From Ktedonobacter racemifer DSM 44963 (GTDB taxonomy: Bacteria > Chloroflexota > Ktedonobacteria > Ktedonobacterales > Ktedonobacteraceae): a stretch of DNA of 64,000 nucleotides. A program made the position numbers and the translations under genes. Numbering within the stretch: position 1 is the first letter of the stretch; every line of letters begins with the position of its first letter. Below the pieces are notes generated by a model, which was not told where the DNA came from, searched no databases, and saw only the letters and a list, made by a program, of their open reading frames with translations. This document shows, piece after piece, positions 1 to 8,608 of the stretch. The DNA lies in assembly GCF_000178855.1 (NCBI RefSeq), contig NZ_ADVG01000001.1, positions 1,736,001 through 1,800,000 of the forward strand, in the 5' to 3' direction.

Positions 1-1
1 C

Positions 2-415
2 GAAGTCACAAGGCGGTTAACGCAGCTTTACGGGGAGCTACCTTTTTCCAGCAAAGACCCGATGAGTATGCTGGTCGAAATCCTCCTTTCGCACCGTACT
101 TATGACGCACAAACAGATGTGGCATATGAGAATCTGTTGAATCACTTTGGCTCGTGGGAAGCAGTACGAGACGCACCAACACCAGAAATCCAAGAGACAA
201 TTGCGAATGTCAACTTTCCTGAAGTGAAAGCGCCTCGTATTCAAGCAGTACTCCGCCAAATTACACAGGAGAGAGGAAGCCTTAACCTTGACTTTTTATG
301 CGAGTTACCTCTTGAAGAGAGCGCAGCATGGCTCAATCGTTTTGAAGGAGTGGGACCGAAAACGACGGCCTGCGCCCACTGCTTCACTCGCTCGCTATAC
401 ATCTGCGCATTGTGA
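2..415 (+). pseudogene. endonuclease III-like (HhH-GPD) DNA glycosylase, truncated fragment
   Basis: The frame is open from base 2 and enters at the window edge, so the N-terminus is outside the window. It aligns closely with the intact endonuclease III-like protein encoded at 19196-19933 (shared DPMSMLV, LLSHRT, ANVNFPEVKAPRIQA, and the helix-hairpin-helix ending GPKTTAC). Similarity stops abruptly after that cysteine near base 372. The catalytic Asp region and the four-cysteine 4Fe-4S loop are missing, replaced by about 14 unrelated residues before a stop. The breakpoint coincides with the 3' end of the convergent DUF5946 gene, so a deletion or rearrangement probably fused two broken genes. 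Not expected to be active. Confidence 0.75.
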
Positions 416-783
416 AGGTATTGAGCAACGTCGACAATCGTCAAAGGCCATGCGATCTTGGGGAGAGGTCGCGCGTCTGCCGAGCGATTGAACTTCCAAG
501 TGCGTGGATGAGAAGCCTGCTGTTTCCTATCTGAGCGCAGAGAACGAAGCAGTTGTTGTTCTGTCAGGTTTGCATCTAGATGGACCTGCAGCATTGACTG
601 TGCCCAGACCAGAGCCTCATCGCTGTAGCGTTCATGTTGGATCAGGAAGCAAGTGACGTGGAGAAAGTGAATCGAATGAGCCACAGCGTTGAGCGCTTCA
701 AAGCTCAAGAGTTCCTCGTGGATTGTTTGACAGGTGCTCTCTTCGAGAAGTACAGCACCACATTGGAGACAGGGTTTTGACAT
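241..783 (-). CDS. DUF5946-like protein, C-terminus altered
   Basis: The ATG at 783 begins MSKPCLQCG, a zinc-ribbon-like start with a further Cys pair region (EESTCQTIHEELL). The body has many His and aromatic residues (VAHSIHFLHVTCFLIQHERYS). This matches my memory of the DUF5946 family, small proteins of unknown function in Chloroflexota and actinobacteria. The authentic part ends near VKQWAQ (about base 375). From there the frame runs antisense through the glycosylase fragment to a stop at 241, so about 45 C-terminal residues are probably spurious. The same frame is open upstream to 918, but that part resembles no family and overlaps the spacer, so I chose 783. Confidence 0.55.
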   Translation of the reverse strand: MSKPCLQCGAVLLEESTCQTIHEELLSFEALNAVAHSIHFLHVTCFLIQHERYSDEALVWAQSMLQVHLDANLTEQQLLRSLRSDRKQQASHPRTWKFNRSADARPLPKIAWPLTIVDVAQYLHNAQMYSERVKQWAQAVVFGPTPSKRLSHAALSSRGNSHKKSRLRLPLSCVIWRSTA

Positions 784-986
784 CTCATGACCTTCGGTTG
801 AGCAGGAGGTTCCCCGATGATGGAAATCCTTCCCAGAGTGTTCCTGAAAAGCAGTATAGGTGCTCTGGCACGTTGGTGCAACCCCAGAGGCGAAAAGGTG
901 GGCAGTGGGCAGATGCACTTACGCGACATGGATCACTTCCAAGTGGAGCACATCAAACTTGGTCCGACCATGCATCTCGCACTTGA

Positions 987-1058
987 TCAACAAAAGTGCG
1001 GGTGAGCCCGTCAACAAAAGTGCGGGTGAGCCCGTCAACAAAAGTGCGGGTGAGCCCC
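987..1058. repeat. three tandem 24-bp repeats
   Basis: Three head-to-tail 24-bp units at 987-1010, 1011-1034 and 1035-1058. Units 1 and 2 are identical; unit 3 differs at the last base. Each starts TCAACAAAAGTGCGGGTGAG. No spacers, so this is not a CRISPR array. The last unit is also the left arm of the hairpin at 1035-1087. Confidence 0.9.
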
Positions 1059-1087
1059 GTTTGAAGGCTCAAACGCACTTTTGTTGA
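1035..1087. repeat. hairpin formed by last tandem repeat and an inverted copy
   Basis: TCAACAAAAGTGCG at 1035-1048 pairs perfectly with CGCACTTTTGTTGA ending near 1087. An inner GAGCC/GGCTC stem lies between them. One inverted copy therefore faces three direct copies in a gap with no supported gene. Confidence 0.8.
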
Positions 1088-1130
1088 CGAGGCTGGAAAG
1101 CATGAGCAGGGAGTCTGCCCACAGAAGAAC

Positions 1131-1195
1131 CTGCGCATCTAGAATGAGACTGATGAGCAGAAACCGGCTTCCCCAGCCTCATTCTAGATGCGCAG
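1131..1195. terminator. long inverted repeat at the 3' end of the FUSC gene
   Basis: Perfect 18-bp arms (1131-1148 and 1178-1195; right arm starts CTCATTCTAG) with a 29-nt loop. The right arm overlaps the last codons and the TAG stop of the FUSC gene. No T-tract follows, so termination is inferred from position. It may equally be an mRNA 3'-end stabiliser. Confidence 0.6.
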
Positions 1196-3442
1196 ATGAT
1201 CGACTGGCGCGGAATCCTGCAAAAGCAATTGTCGGATGGCCTCAATATTCCTGACGATCCGTTTCGCTTCTGCTATGAGAAAATTCCACTGCGCCCGCGC
1301 CTCATCCTGCGCCTGTTTGTCTGCTCTAGCAGCCGCTTGAAGGGCTCGGAGCGCTTCTGGCAGGTCTGGCAACGGTGGTGGCTGCCTTCCTTCACGCAGC
1401 GCAGCTGCTAGCCTGCTCATGGCTTCATCGACTTGCTGGCCGAATGTGGCCATTGCGGGGAGGGCAGAGCGCTGCGCATGGTCGCGCAGGTATGCTTCCA
1501 GTGTCAGGCCACGGCGCGTAAGAGGATCAGCTGCTTCCAGCAGTCCCTCTGCCAGTTCAGCAGGAACGCGGTGAGCCTTCGGCTCCTGCAGCATCCGACG
1601 GACTGAGCCTCTGGCGTTTGAACGTGCCAGGCGCTCTTCAAGGTGCCGCTGGTCAAGCGTGACTGTTTGCAGCTCACCGGGATCGGCGTAGAGGTGCAAG
1701 ATGGCGTCGAGATAGTGCCCAAGCGTCTCAATGCGCCTGGAGATCGTAGCCGGCACCTGGGATTGCTCCCAGGTCGGCCAGAGGGCATAGATCAGCAGCG
1801 CGAGTGCTCCTCCGATGGCCGTATCGATCGCCCGATATGCTGCGGTCATCACCGTCTGGGAGGTTGTGAAGGAGTCCAGGAAAACGACAGCCATAGCAAC
1901 GGCAGCTGAAAAAATGGCGTAATTGGCCGGCAAGGTGGAATACATCAAATAGGCCGCGATGGTAATGATCGCCACTAACATCGGCTGCGATGGCTGAAGG
2001 AAGACGACCAGCAAAGTTGTCAGGACAGCACCGAGCATCGTTCCAAGCAGGCGCGCGATGCCGCGCGTGAAGGTCGTGATGAAGTCGGATCTCAGGACCA
2101 GCATCACCGTCAGGGGGATCCAGTAGCCGCGGTCTGCCGACAAGTGAAACACCAGGTAGAGGGCGGTTGCCAGGGAGAGCGCTATCCCCAAGCGCAGTGC
2201 GTGGCGGAATGCGCTTGACTGCAAGGTCAGATTGGCGCGAAGATTGGACCAGGGATCTGCAAGATGCAGGCGTGGCGGTCGAGGATAGAGGAAATGGGTG
2301 CGAAGAGACCAACCTTGCCGTGCATCTCTCCAGGAGACGGCCAGTCTCCTGGCCAGATACAGTTCGCTGAGCAGGGCTGTGCAATAGGGGAGGATCCGCT
2401 CTATCTCAGGCTTTCCGCCGGACGTTTGAGCCAACATGCTCAGCTCAGTCAGGGATTGTTGAATGGCTTCTTCTGGCTCGGAGCCACTCGTTTCGATGAA
2501 GTGACGAGACGGGTGTAACGCCTGCGCGATGGTTCGCAGTTCACCTGCACTGGCCTGCATGATGCGGCACAGATGATCGCTGGCGCCTCCCTCTCGCTGC
2601 TGCTCTCTGGTCAACTGCCGAGCGCTGCTTGCCAGGATGGTGAGCGTCAGGCGCACACGCTCTGCTTTCTCGAGGAGCCGGGCAAACAGTTTCCCTTGCT
2701 CTGTTCTGGTATCGCTCTGGAAGAGCGTTGTCTGCCCTTGTATCAAGACATCGGCGAGTTGCAATACATCCTGTCCGCTGAACACGTTGGCTGCATACGC
2801 GGCTAGCTTCTGATAAATCGCCACCAGCGCGGATCGCTCAGGTGCCGTGTTGGTCCATGGCGAAGGGATGATCGTGAGCAGCGTCTGGAACAAGGCGCCA
2901 ATACCTACCAGTGCCGCGATCTGGAGTGCCTGCACTGGAGTGAGTGCGAAATGGGCAAAGACGACCAGCGCGCTGCACGCGTGCAGGCCAACTATCAGAC
3001 CCATCGGACTGACTGAAGCAAACACGCCCGCGACAACACCCCACATGCCCGTGACCAGGACGAGCAGCCAGCCAACGCTCCCTGTGATGCCTCCAACCAG
3101 CGCTGAGAGCGCCATAAACAGGCTGTCTAACAACATGCCTCGCGCTCGCGTCCGGGAGGGGTCCCGCAGACCAACTAAGCCAAGCAAGAGGCCACCGACA
3201 GCGATGACAAGGCTTGCAGTGACCTGGCCCGTTGCCACGCCAAGAGCCAGCGGGAGCATGAAGCCTAGCGTACAACGAATGGCCTGGAACGATGTGAACT
3301 GCGAGCGGTCGAACTGCCAGACGGCTCGCCAGGAAGTTCCAAGGGATGCAAGCCACGATCCGGGCTCCCTCTCTACATTTCGCGATGATGGTCTCTTTTC
3401 CTTCCACTTGCTTTCGCTTCCCTCCGTCGAGGACTTGCTCAT
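1184..3442 (-). CDS. FUSC-family membrane transporter
   Basis: A 752-residue protein with two halves, each with a hydrophobic bundle (about residues 50-200 and 410-560) followed by a hydrophilic helical region. This is the duplicated layout of FUSC/YccS/AaeB-type aromatic acid exporters. The second bundle shows typical family text (RGYWIPLTVMLVL, FTRGIARLLGTMLGA). Such proteins sit in the cytoplasmic membrane and are linked to efflux of aromatic or fusaric acids; the substrate here is unknown. The C-terminal 170 residues are charged and helical. No accessory membrane-fusion gene is next to it. Its stop lies inside an 18-bp inverted repeat. Confidence 0.85.
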   Translation of the reverse strand: MSKSSTEGSESKWKEKRPSSRNVEREPGSWLASLGTSWRAVWQFDRSQFTSFQAIRCTLGFMLPLALGVATGQVTASLVIAVGGLLLGLVGLRDPSRTRARGMLLDSLFMALSALVGGITGSVGWLLVLVTGMWGVVAGVFASVSPMGLIVGLHACSALVVFAHFALTPVQALQIAALVGIGALFQTLLTIIPSPWTNTAPERSALVAIYQKLAAYAANVFSGQDVLQLADVLIQGQTTLFQSDTRTEQGKLFARLLEKAERVRLTLTILASSARQLTREQQREGGASDHLCRIMQASAGELRTIAQALHPSRHFIETSGSEPEEAIQQSLTELSMLAQTSGGKPEIERILPYCTALLSELYLARRLAVSWRDARQGWSLRTHFLYPRPPRLHLADPWSNLRANLTLQSSAFRHALRLGIALSLATALYLVFHLSADRGYWIPLTVMLVLRSDFITTFTRGIARLLGTMLGAVLTTLLVVFLQPSQPMLVAIITIAAYLMYSTLPANYAIFSAAVAMAVVFLDSFTTSQTVMTAAYRAIDTAIGGALALLIYALWPTWEQSQVPATISRRIETLGHYLDAILHLYADPGELQTVTLDQRHLEERLARSNARGSVRRMLQEPKAHRVPAELAEGLLEAADPLTRRGLTLEAYLRDHAQRSALPAMATFGQQVDEAMSRLAAALREGRQPPPLPDLPEALRALQAAARADKQAQDEARAQWNFLIAEAKRIVRNIEAIRQLLLQDSAPVDHLRI

Positions 3443-4175
3443 TGCGCTGCTTCCTCATCGTTTGTCCCATTTGGGAACGGTAAACCATATCGTGGCAGTG
3501 AGTCGTCAATCGTCCAAACCTCCAAAGATAAAGTCCGTTTTTTTTCTCTACCTGCGCTTTCGCTGCCAAATATGGGTAACAGTGCCACAATATGGCTCAA
3601 AAGCTCATCTGTAACTGCTATGAAATGGTTCATTGTTGTTTGTCATAATTCTTGGTTCTTACACATTCTCGATACCGCTGGCGAACCCTCCTCAGGAGCA
3701 TCAGGATCGCATTGTAAAGAGCGGCTCCGGATCTTAATCAAGTTGAAGGCCTATGAGTCTTCAACTTGATGCAGCATAGGTCAGCAATTACATCTTTTAT
3801 TGGGCATCTGTTTGGTTCATGAATGCTAGCCGCTTCGAGAACATCCACAATGCGTTTCTCACATGCCTGTCGTATGGCTCTCTCCAAGGTTCGCCAGTGG
3901 TATCATTCTCGGTGATAAGCACATAAATAGAACAAGGAGAAGCAATTCTTTGTGCTCGAAAACGCGAGGCACTTTCAAAAACAGGCTCATCTATCCAGAA
4001 CTCAGTGGTACGAGCATACGATCCGTCGTTCTCTGGTACGACTGATCTTGCGCGTCAAGTTCGCACCGACAGGCCCAGAGGAAAACCGAGCTGCTGACAC
4101 TCCTCAGCCAGTTTGGGTTCGCACTCTTCCTAGGAGAGAAGCTGGTCTCGATAATCTGCAAACTGCTCAGAGACG
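3443..4175. other. 733-bp intergenic stretch, no supported gene
   Basis: Short open frames here have no recognisable domain and no convincing ribosome binding site. The only clear structure is a 12-bp perfect hairpin, ATCAAGTTGAAG (3737-3748) with its complement at 3759-3770. The part next to 3442 should hold the promoter of the FUSC gene. Confidence 0.6.
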
Positions 4176-5261
4176 TCACTCAAATGCGAGTTTGTGAACC
4201 GCCTTCTCGTCCCATTCGAGACCAAGGCCAGGTCCTCGAGGAACGACTTTGCCTTTGTTCGGCAACAAGCGCTCGGTTAGGACGGCCCCGGCGAGGTCGA
4301 GATACTCGAACCAGGATGCGGTTGGTGACGCCGCCATCGTGTGCGCGCTTGCCTCGATGAAGGTATGACTCGACAACGGCAGAGACGCCGCCTCGGCCTG
4401 CCCTGCAGCGGAGATCCAACCGGTGACCCCACCTATCTTCATGATGTCGATCATCGCGAGATCACTCGCTCTGGCAGCAATGGCATTTGCCATACCACGG
4501 GGGAACCACCAGTTCTCGCCGGTTTGGATAAGAACCGGGTGAACGGCCTCACGAACGGCACGGTGGCCTTGCAGATCATCGGCAGCGACCGGTTCTTCAA
4601 CCCAGGTCAGATCAAACTCTTGCAGGCGCAAGATTCGCTCGATAGCGCTGGCTGTCGTCTGCGACTGATTGAAGTCGATCATCAACCTGACCTTCGGTCC
4701 GATCAGCTTCCGTACGGCAGCGACAACTGCGATGTCATTGGCTACCTCGCCGGCGCCGAGCTTAATCTTGATCGCCTCGAAACCGCTTGCTACCGACGCC
4801 TCGATCCAGGCAAGGTCGGTCTTGATGTCCAGAATGCCGTAGCTGTCATAGGCATCTAGCGGCTTCACCTCTCCGCCGAGCAGCACCGCTACAGGGAGAT
4901 TGGCCGCGCGCCCGAGCGCGTCCCAGAGCGCCATGTCGAGCGTACCGACAGCCATGCCTGCTACTCCCTGCCACCCCACAAGCGTCAACCGCTTCTCGAG
5001 CTGTCGCATGCGCTCGCGCGGTGAAACCGCCTTGCCGACGAGATCGGGTGCAACGTCGCGGAGGAACTGCACGAGCGAACGCAGCATGAGAGGGTTGTAG
5101 GCGAAGGCATAACTGCGGCCGATAATCCCCTCGTTTGTCTGAATGTCAACGAGGACAAGCGGCGCAGCGAGAATGTCACCGGACGCGGTGCGGACCGGCC
5201 TTGGCATTGGCGCCAGCACCGCGCGCGCCGCAATGGAGTTGATGGTGAGACTGTGAAGCAT
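4176..5261 (-). CDS. mandelate racemase/muconate lactonizing enzyme family protein (mandelate racemase subgroup)
   Basis: 361 residues, the usual length of the enolase-superfamily mandelate racemases (359 in Pseudomonas). All catalytic positions can be placed: the K-x-K pair K165/K167 (AIKIKLG), metal ligands D196 (MIDFNQ), E222 (WVEEP) and E249 (TGENW), H299 (SSHTF) and the electrophilic E319 (SWFEY). These sit one or two residues from the Pseudomonas enzyme numbering. It should abstract an alpha-proton of a carboxylate substrate using Mg2+. Whether it racemises mandelate or dehydrates a sugar acid cannot be read from sequence, and no aromatic-degradation genes flank it. Confidence 0.85.
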   Translation of the reverse strand: MLHSLTINSIAARAVLAPMPRPVRTASGDILAAPLVLVDIQTNEGIIGRSYAFAYNPLMLRSLVQFLRDVAPDLVGKAVSPRERMRQLEKRLTLVGWQGVAGMAVGTLDMALWDALGRAANLPVAVLLGGEVKPLDAYDSYGILDIKTDLAWIEASVASGFEAIKIKLGAGEVANDIAVVAAVRKLIGPKVRLMIDFNQSQTTASAIERILRLQEFDLTWVEEPVAADDLQGHRAVREAVHPVLIQTGENWWFPRGMANAIAARASDLAMIDIMKIGGVTGWISAAGQAEAASLPLSSHTFIEASAHTMAASPTASWFEYLDLAGAVLTERLLPNKGKVVPRGPGLGLEWDEKAVHKLAFE

Positions 5262-5557
5262 GGATCGACCTCCAGGTACGCAGGTCCAGTTGAATTCGCC
5301 GCTGCCGCTTGAGGCATCAGGGGCAGACCATCGTCGCTCGCTGTGCGGTGGTCTGACGTCACCGTCGGACTGCCTCGCAAGGAGTCGAGGCGATTCGAAC
5401 CGTCCTTAATCGTGACTTATCATGCCGATCTTTTCAGAACCGGCCCTGCCCGAAATCTCCCAAGCTTCCGGATGATGGGCAAACCGGAAGGAATCCAAGA
5501 TGCCTGGTTCGTCGGCTAACCGGACGAGTTCGGGCAAGTCCGGCGTCGAAAACGGAA

Positions 5558-6334
5558 CTACACCACTATGGTCGTGACTTTGCCGTTCTCTACCAGAGCG
5601 CCTTTCACTGGAGGAACGATATACTCAATAAGTTCCCGCAGGTTGTTTTTGTACCCCGTTCCGCAATGAACCTCCACGAGGCGTAAAGCAGTAGCATGGC
5701 CTGAACATGGGCCATTACTAGTGAAGAGATTGCCTTCTTGGACGAAGCTGAGTGAAGGATCCTTTACCAGCTTGGCCTTTGGTACCTCTCGTTCAAATCT
5801 GTCATAGTTATGTGAACTGACCTGACAGTGTCTTCCATCTAAGAGTCCTGCTGCGCCCAGCAAGAAGGCTCCAGTGCACACAGACATCACATACTTGCTC
5901 CCTGGCGCATTTGCTACCCTTTTGATGTAATCAATGGTTCCATCCTTGTGGCGCGCAGGAATATCGTGAGCGCCACGCCCCCCAGGCGCAACGATCATGT
6001 TCGCAGCCGGGGCATTGTCATAACTGAAATCTGGAGTCCATTGCATGCCAGACGACATAACATAGGTATTGATGGTTGGAGCCACAGTGAAGACTTTCGC
6101 CTTCGGGGCAACTTTAGGATAGAAGTAATCTGCGAATTCAGATTCCCGAATGAAGTCAACTGCGAAATCAGTTTCCCCGATGGGCCGCCGATCAGGCGGA
6201 AGAGCCTCAAATAGGGACATCCAAAAGAACATTTCATAGGGACCTACGACGTCTTGCTCCTCTGCGCCCTCAAAGATGGGCAGGGCAATAGACAGGTCAT
6301 CCATGCAGCCAGATCGAGATGTCTTCGCAACCAT
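5558..6334 (-). CDS. DJ-1/PfpI family protein (class I glutamine amidotransferase-like)
   Basis: About 258 residues with the DJ-1/PfpI fold. The nucleophile elbow is SVCTGAFLLGAAGLL with C153, and an early acidic segment follows IALPIFEGAEEQDVVGPYE. The family includes glyoxalases/deglycases, isonitrile hydratases and the N-terminal halves of GlxA-type regulators. No AraC-type DNA-binding domain is attached, so an enzymatic role is more likely. An upstream in-frame ATG at 6349 exists, but the GGAGG within it is the Shine-Dalgarno for the ATG at 6334 (8-nt spacing), so I chose 6334. Confidence 0.82.
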   Translation of the reverse strand: MVAKTSRSGCMDDLSIALPIFEGAEEQDVVGPYEMFFWMSLFEALPPDRRPIGETDFAVDFIRESEFADYFYPKVAPKAKVFTVAPTINTYVMSSGMQWTPDFSYDNAPAANMIVAPGGRGAHDIPARHKDGTIDYIKRVANAPGSKYVMSVCTGAFLLGAAGLLDGRHCQVSSHNYDRFEREVPKAKLVKDPSLSFVQEGNLFTSNGPCSGHATALRLVEVHCGTGYKNNLRELIEYIVPPVKGALVENGKVTTIVV

Positions 6335-6654
6335 TTCCTCATCCTCCATGCAATTGAAAAGGACAGATGACTACGAGAACAGCATACGTGTGGTGATTCT
6401 TCTGCAGACAGGTCGCGACACCACCAAGTGTAATCTGTCCATCACTCAAGTGCAAGCAGGACAGCGATGCAGGACAATCTCCATCAGGATACGAGGTCGG
6501 TCCTGGCTCTTCTAGGGTCACTTCCATACGATTCAGGTGATTGCCGTGCTGAGAGTGGTAGGAATTACTCTCAGCCACGCGGTCGAGCACTGGTCCTGTA
6601 CAGGAGAGCACTTTTCGGTCTACCAGTTCGCGAATCGGAGAGGGAGCTTCCCTC

Positions 6655-6934
6655 TGTTTTCCAGGAAGAGGAGGCGCTGCTGGTGGTGCGCCTGCACCTC
6701 GCGCAACAGAAGGTGGAGGAAGCACTCCAGGAACTGGCCTCCTGGAAAGAGCAGGCGCAGGCTCAGGGACACCTGCATGTCGTGCTGGAAATGCTAATCC
6801 TACAAGCCCTGGCCCACTTTACGGCTCGCTCGCTTCCACCGGCCCGATCTCCCCTCCTGCATGCGCTGAAACTGGCCCAGCCGGAGAAGGCCCAGTGCTA
6901 CGTAAGCTGCGATAAAATTGTGTGTAAGTTATAG
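6655..6934 (+). pseudogene. remnant of a MalT/LuxR-type regulator TPR region
   Basis: Residues read as the C-terminal tetratricopeptide part of large LuxR/MalT-type regulators (EEALLVVRLHLAQQ, VEEALQELASWKEQA, VLEMLILQALAHF, ALKLAQPEKA). No ATPase domain precedes it and no LuxR helix-turn-helix follows; the frame ends in unrelated sequence at 6934. Best seen as a decayed fragment. Family assignment is by pattern recognition only. Confidence 0.5.
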
Positions 6935-6970
6935 TGCTTTAGCGCGGGGAGCTCTCAGGTTATGATTTCT

Positions 6971-6993
6971 CATGAAAATGATGAATTTTCATG
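6971..6993. promoter_or_regulatory. palindromic operator candidate upstream of the sulfite genes
   Basis: CATGAAAAT (6971-6979) and ATTTTCATG (6985-6993) form a perfect 9-bp inverted repeat with a 5-bp centre. It lies about 120 bp before the DUF1634-TauE start, in an AT-rich gap. Size and symmetry fit a dimeric regulator site; the regulator is unknown. Confidence 0.45.
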
Positions 6994-7114
6994 ATGCATG
7001 GTGGTGTGCTATCCTAAAGAAGGACAGGATTATCTAGGTCATGTGTAAATGTGTTTCAAGAACACCCCTGGTCAAGAGTGGAAGGATCGGAAAGGTTTTG
7101 AGGAGGTTTGATGG

Positions 7115-8449
7115 ATGCAACGACTGCGTTCCTTTTTCTCTGCGCACCACGTTTCTGGTGGGCCTCACAAAGGTTCAGACCCATCTGAACACCAGCAGGA
7201 GCCAGCACCCTACCCATATGCCTGGGCGACTGCTCTGATTGGCTGGGTTCTGCAAGGCGGCGTATTGCTCAGTGCTGCGGTGATACTGATCGGGATCATC
7301 CTGCTTCCCACTCGACCAGGAGGGCTTTCTCCAGAGCGCTTACTGGTCTTTCCGTTCACCTGGTCCGCGCTGGTAGCCAGCCTGGCTCAAGGGCATCCCC
7401 AGGGGATCATCACGCTGGGTTTACTGTTGTTGATCGCCACTCCTGTTTTGCGCGTAGCGGTCTCGATCGTGACGTTTGCGGTAGAACGTGATCGCACCTA
7501 TGTGGCCATTACCTGCCTAGTGCTGGCTATTTTGCTGTTCAGTATCTTTGGCGTGGGCACCTGGAGTTCCGGGCAACACGCCGCGATGACCAGAGGGATT
7601 CAGTTCTCCGCGCTGGTTGCCGTGCTGATTTTCCTGGCGTCGATCGCTGCGGGTTTACTCGGCTCGCTGGTGGGTCTCGGTGGGGGCGTGCTGATCGTGC
7701 CGCTGCTCACCCTGGTCTTTAAACTGCCCGTCACGTTTGCCATTGGCGCGAGCATCATCTCGGTCATCGCGACCTCCAGCGGCGCGGCAGCAGCCTATGT
7801 GCGCGATCGCCTCACCAATCTGCGCATTGGCATGTTTCTGGAGATTGCCACCACCATCGGAGCGATCAGTGGGGCGTTTCTCGCCGGGGTGCTGGCTCCG
7901 CATCTGCTCAATATCATCTTTGGGGTTATTCTCTTACTTTCTGCCGCGCCGTTGGTAGTCGAAATCGGCGAAGACACTCCTCAGGGGGTGAAAAACGACC
8001 GCCTGGCAACCTGGTTGCATCTTTCCAGTACCTACCCGGACCACAAACTGGGGAAGGATGTGGCGTATCAGGTAACGCGCACGCCCTGGGGACTGGCCAT
8101 GATGTACGTTGCTGGCCTGATCTCCGGCCTCCTGGGCATCGGGAGCGGAACCTTTAAGGTCATCGCGCTGGACACCTTGATGCGGCTGCCGATCAAGGTC
8201 AGTACGACGACCTCCAATTTTATGATTGGGGTCACGGCGGCGGCCAGCGCGGGCATCTATTTCTTGCGTGGGGACATTCCCCCGCTGGTCGCGGCTCCGG
8301 TCGCGCTGGGCATTCTCGTCGGCGCGCTGGTCGGAGCACGTCTGCTCGCGAGTATCAGCAACAAACTGTTACGTCTGATCTTCTTGCTGGTGTTGCTTGT
8401 CAGCGCCATCGAGATGATTCTGCATGGAGTAGGATGGGGAGCTTTCTAA
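7115..8449 (+). CDS. DUF1634 - TauE/SafE sulfite exporter fusion
   Basis: 444 residues. Residues about 38-165 hold three hydrophobic helices typical of DUF1634 (LIGWVLQGGVLLSAAV, TLGLLLLIATPVLR, AITCLVLAILLFSIFGVG). Residues about 175-440 are a TauE/SafE anion exporter with both glycine-rich repeats (GSLVGLGGGVLIVPLL and SGLLGIGSGTFKVIAL). The two families usually occur as adjacent separate genes; here they form one frame. The start at 7115 is 8 nt from AGGAGG; an ATG at 7111 gives a short peptide. The sulfite oxidase-family gene follows 159 bp downstream, suggesting export of sulfite or a related organosulfur anion. Confidence 0.85.
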   Translation: MQRLRSFFSAHHVSGGPHKGSDPSEHQQEPAPYPYAWATALIGWVLQGGVLLSAAVILIGIILLPTRPGGLSPERLLVFPFTWSALVASLAQGHPQGIITLGLLLLIATPVLRVAVSIVTFAVERDRTYVAITCLVLAILLFSIFGVGTWSSGQHAAMTRGIQFSALVAVLIFLASIAAGLLGSLVGLGGGVLIVPLLTLVFKLPVTFAIGASIISVIATSSGAAAAYVRDRLTNLRIGMFLEIATTIGAISGAFLAGVLAPHLLNIIFGVILLLSAAPLVVEIGEDTPQGVKNDRLATWLHLSSTYPDHKLGKDVAYQVTRTPWGLAMMYVAGLISGLLGIGSGTFKVIALDTLMRLPIKVSTTTSNFMIGVTAAASAGIYFLRGDIPPLVAAPVALGILVGALVGARLLASISNKLLRLIFLLVLLVSAIEMILHGVGWGAF

Positions 8450-8608
8450 AAAATCGGGCCACACGTGCCCCGCAAAACCGGCTGGCCTTCCCATGCTTCC
8501 CGCATGGCAAAACCCTCTTCTCAGGCCAGTCGTGCCCGTGGCCGGGAGAGATCAGGTGTTGCGATCTCACGGATGCCACGTTGTGAGAAGAGAAGAAGGA
8601 GAAGAAAG

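Noticed and set aside
987..1058. CRISPR array
   Set aside because: The 24-bp units are directly adjacent with no spacers and no cas genes are present.
2838..3614. Long open frames on both strands over the FUSC gene N-terminus
   Set aside because: They are shadows of the FUSC reading frame, with no ribosome binding site or recognisable domain.
3863..4197. Short plus-strand frames before the mandelate racemase-type gene
   Set aside because: No domain, no ribosome binding site, and partial overlap with the confident minus-strand gene.
5380..5420. tRNA gene suggested by GGTTCGAATC on the minus strand
   Set aside because: The bases around the loop do not pair into a T-stem, and no acceptor or anticodon stem can be formed.
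8450..8608. Molybdenum-cofactor or other riboswitch ahead of the sulfite oxidase gene
   Set aside because: There are small hairpins (CCATGC/GCATGG, GGCC/GGCC) but I could not match any known aptamer consensus. A covariance search would decide.
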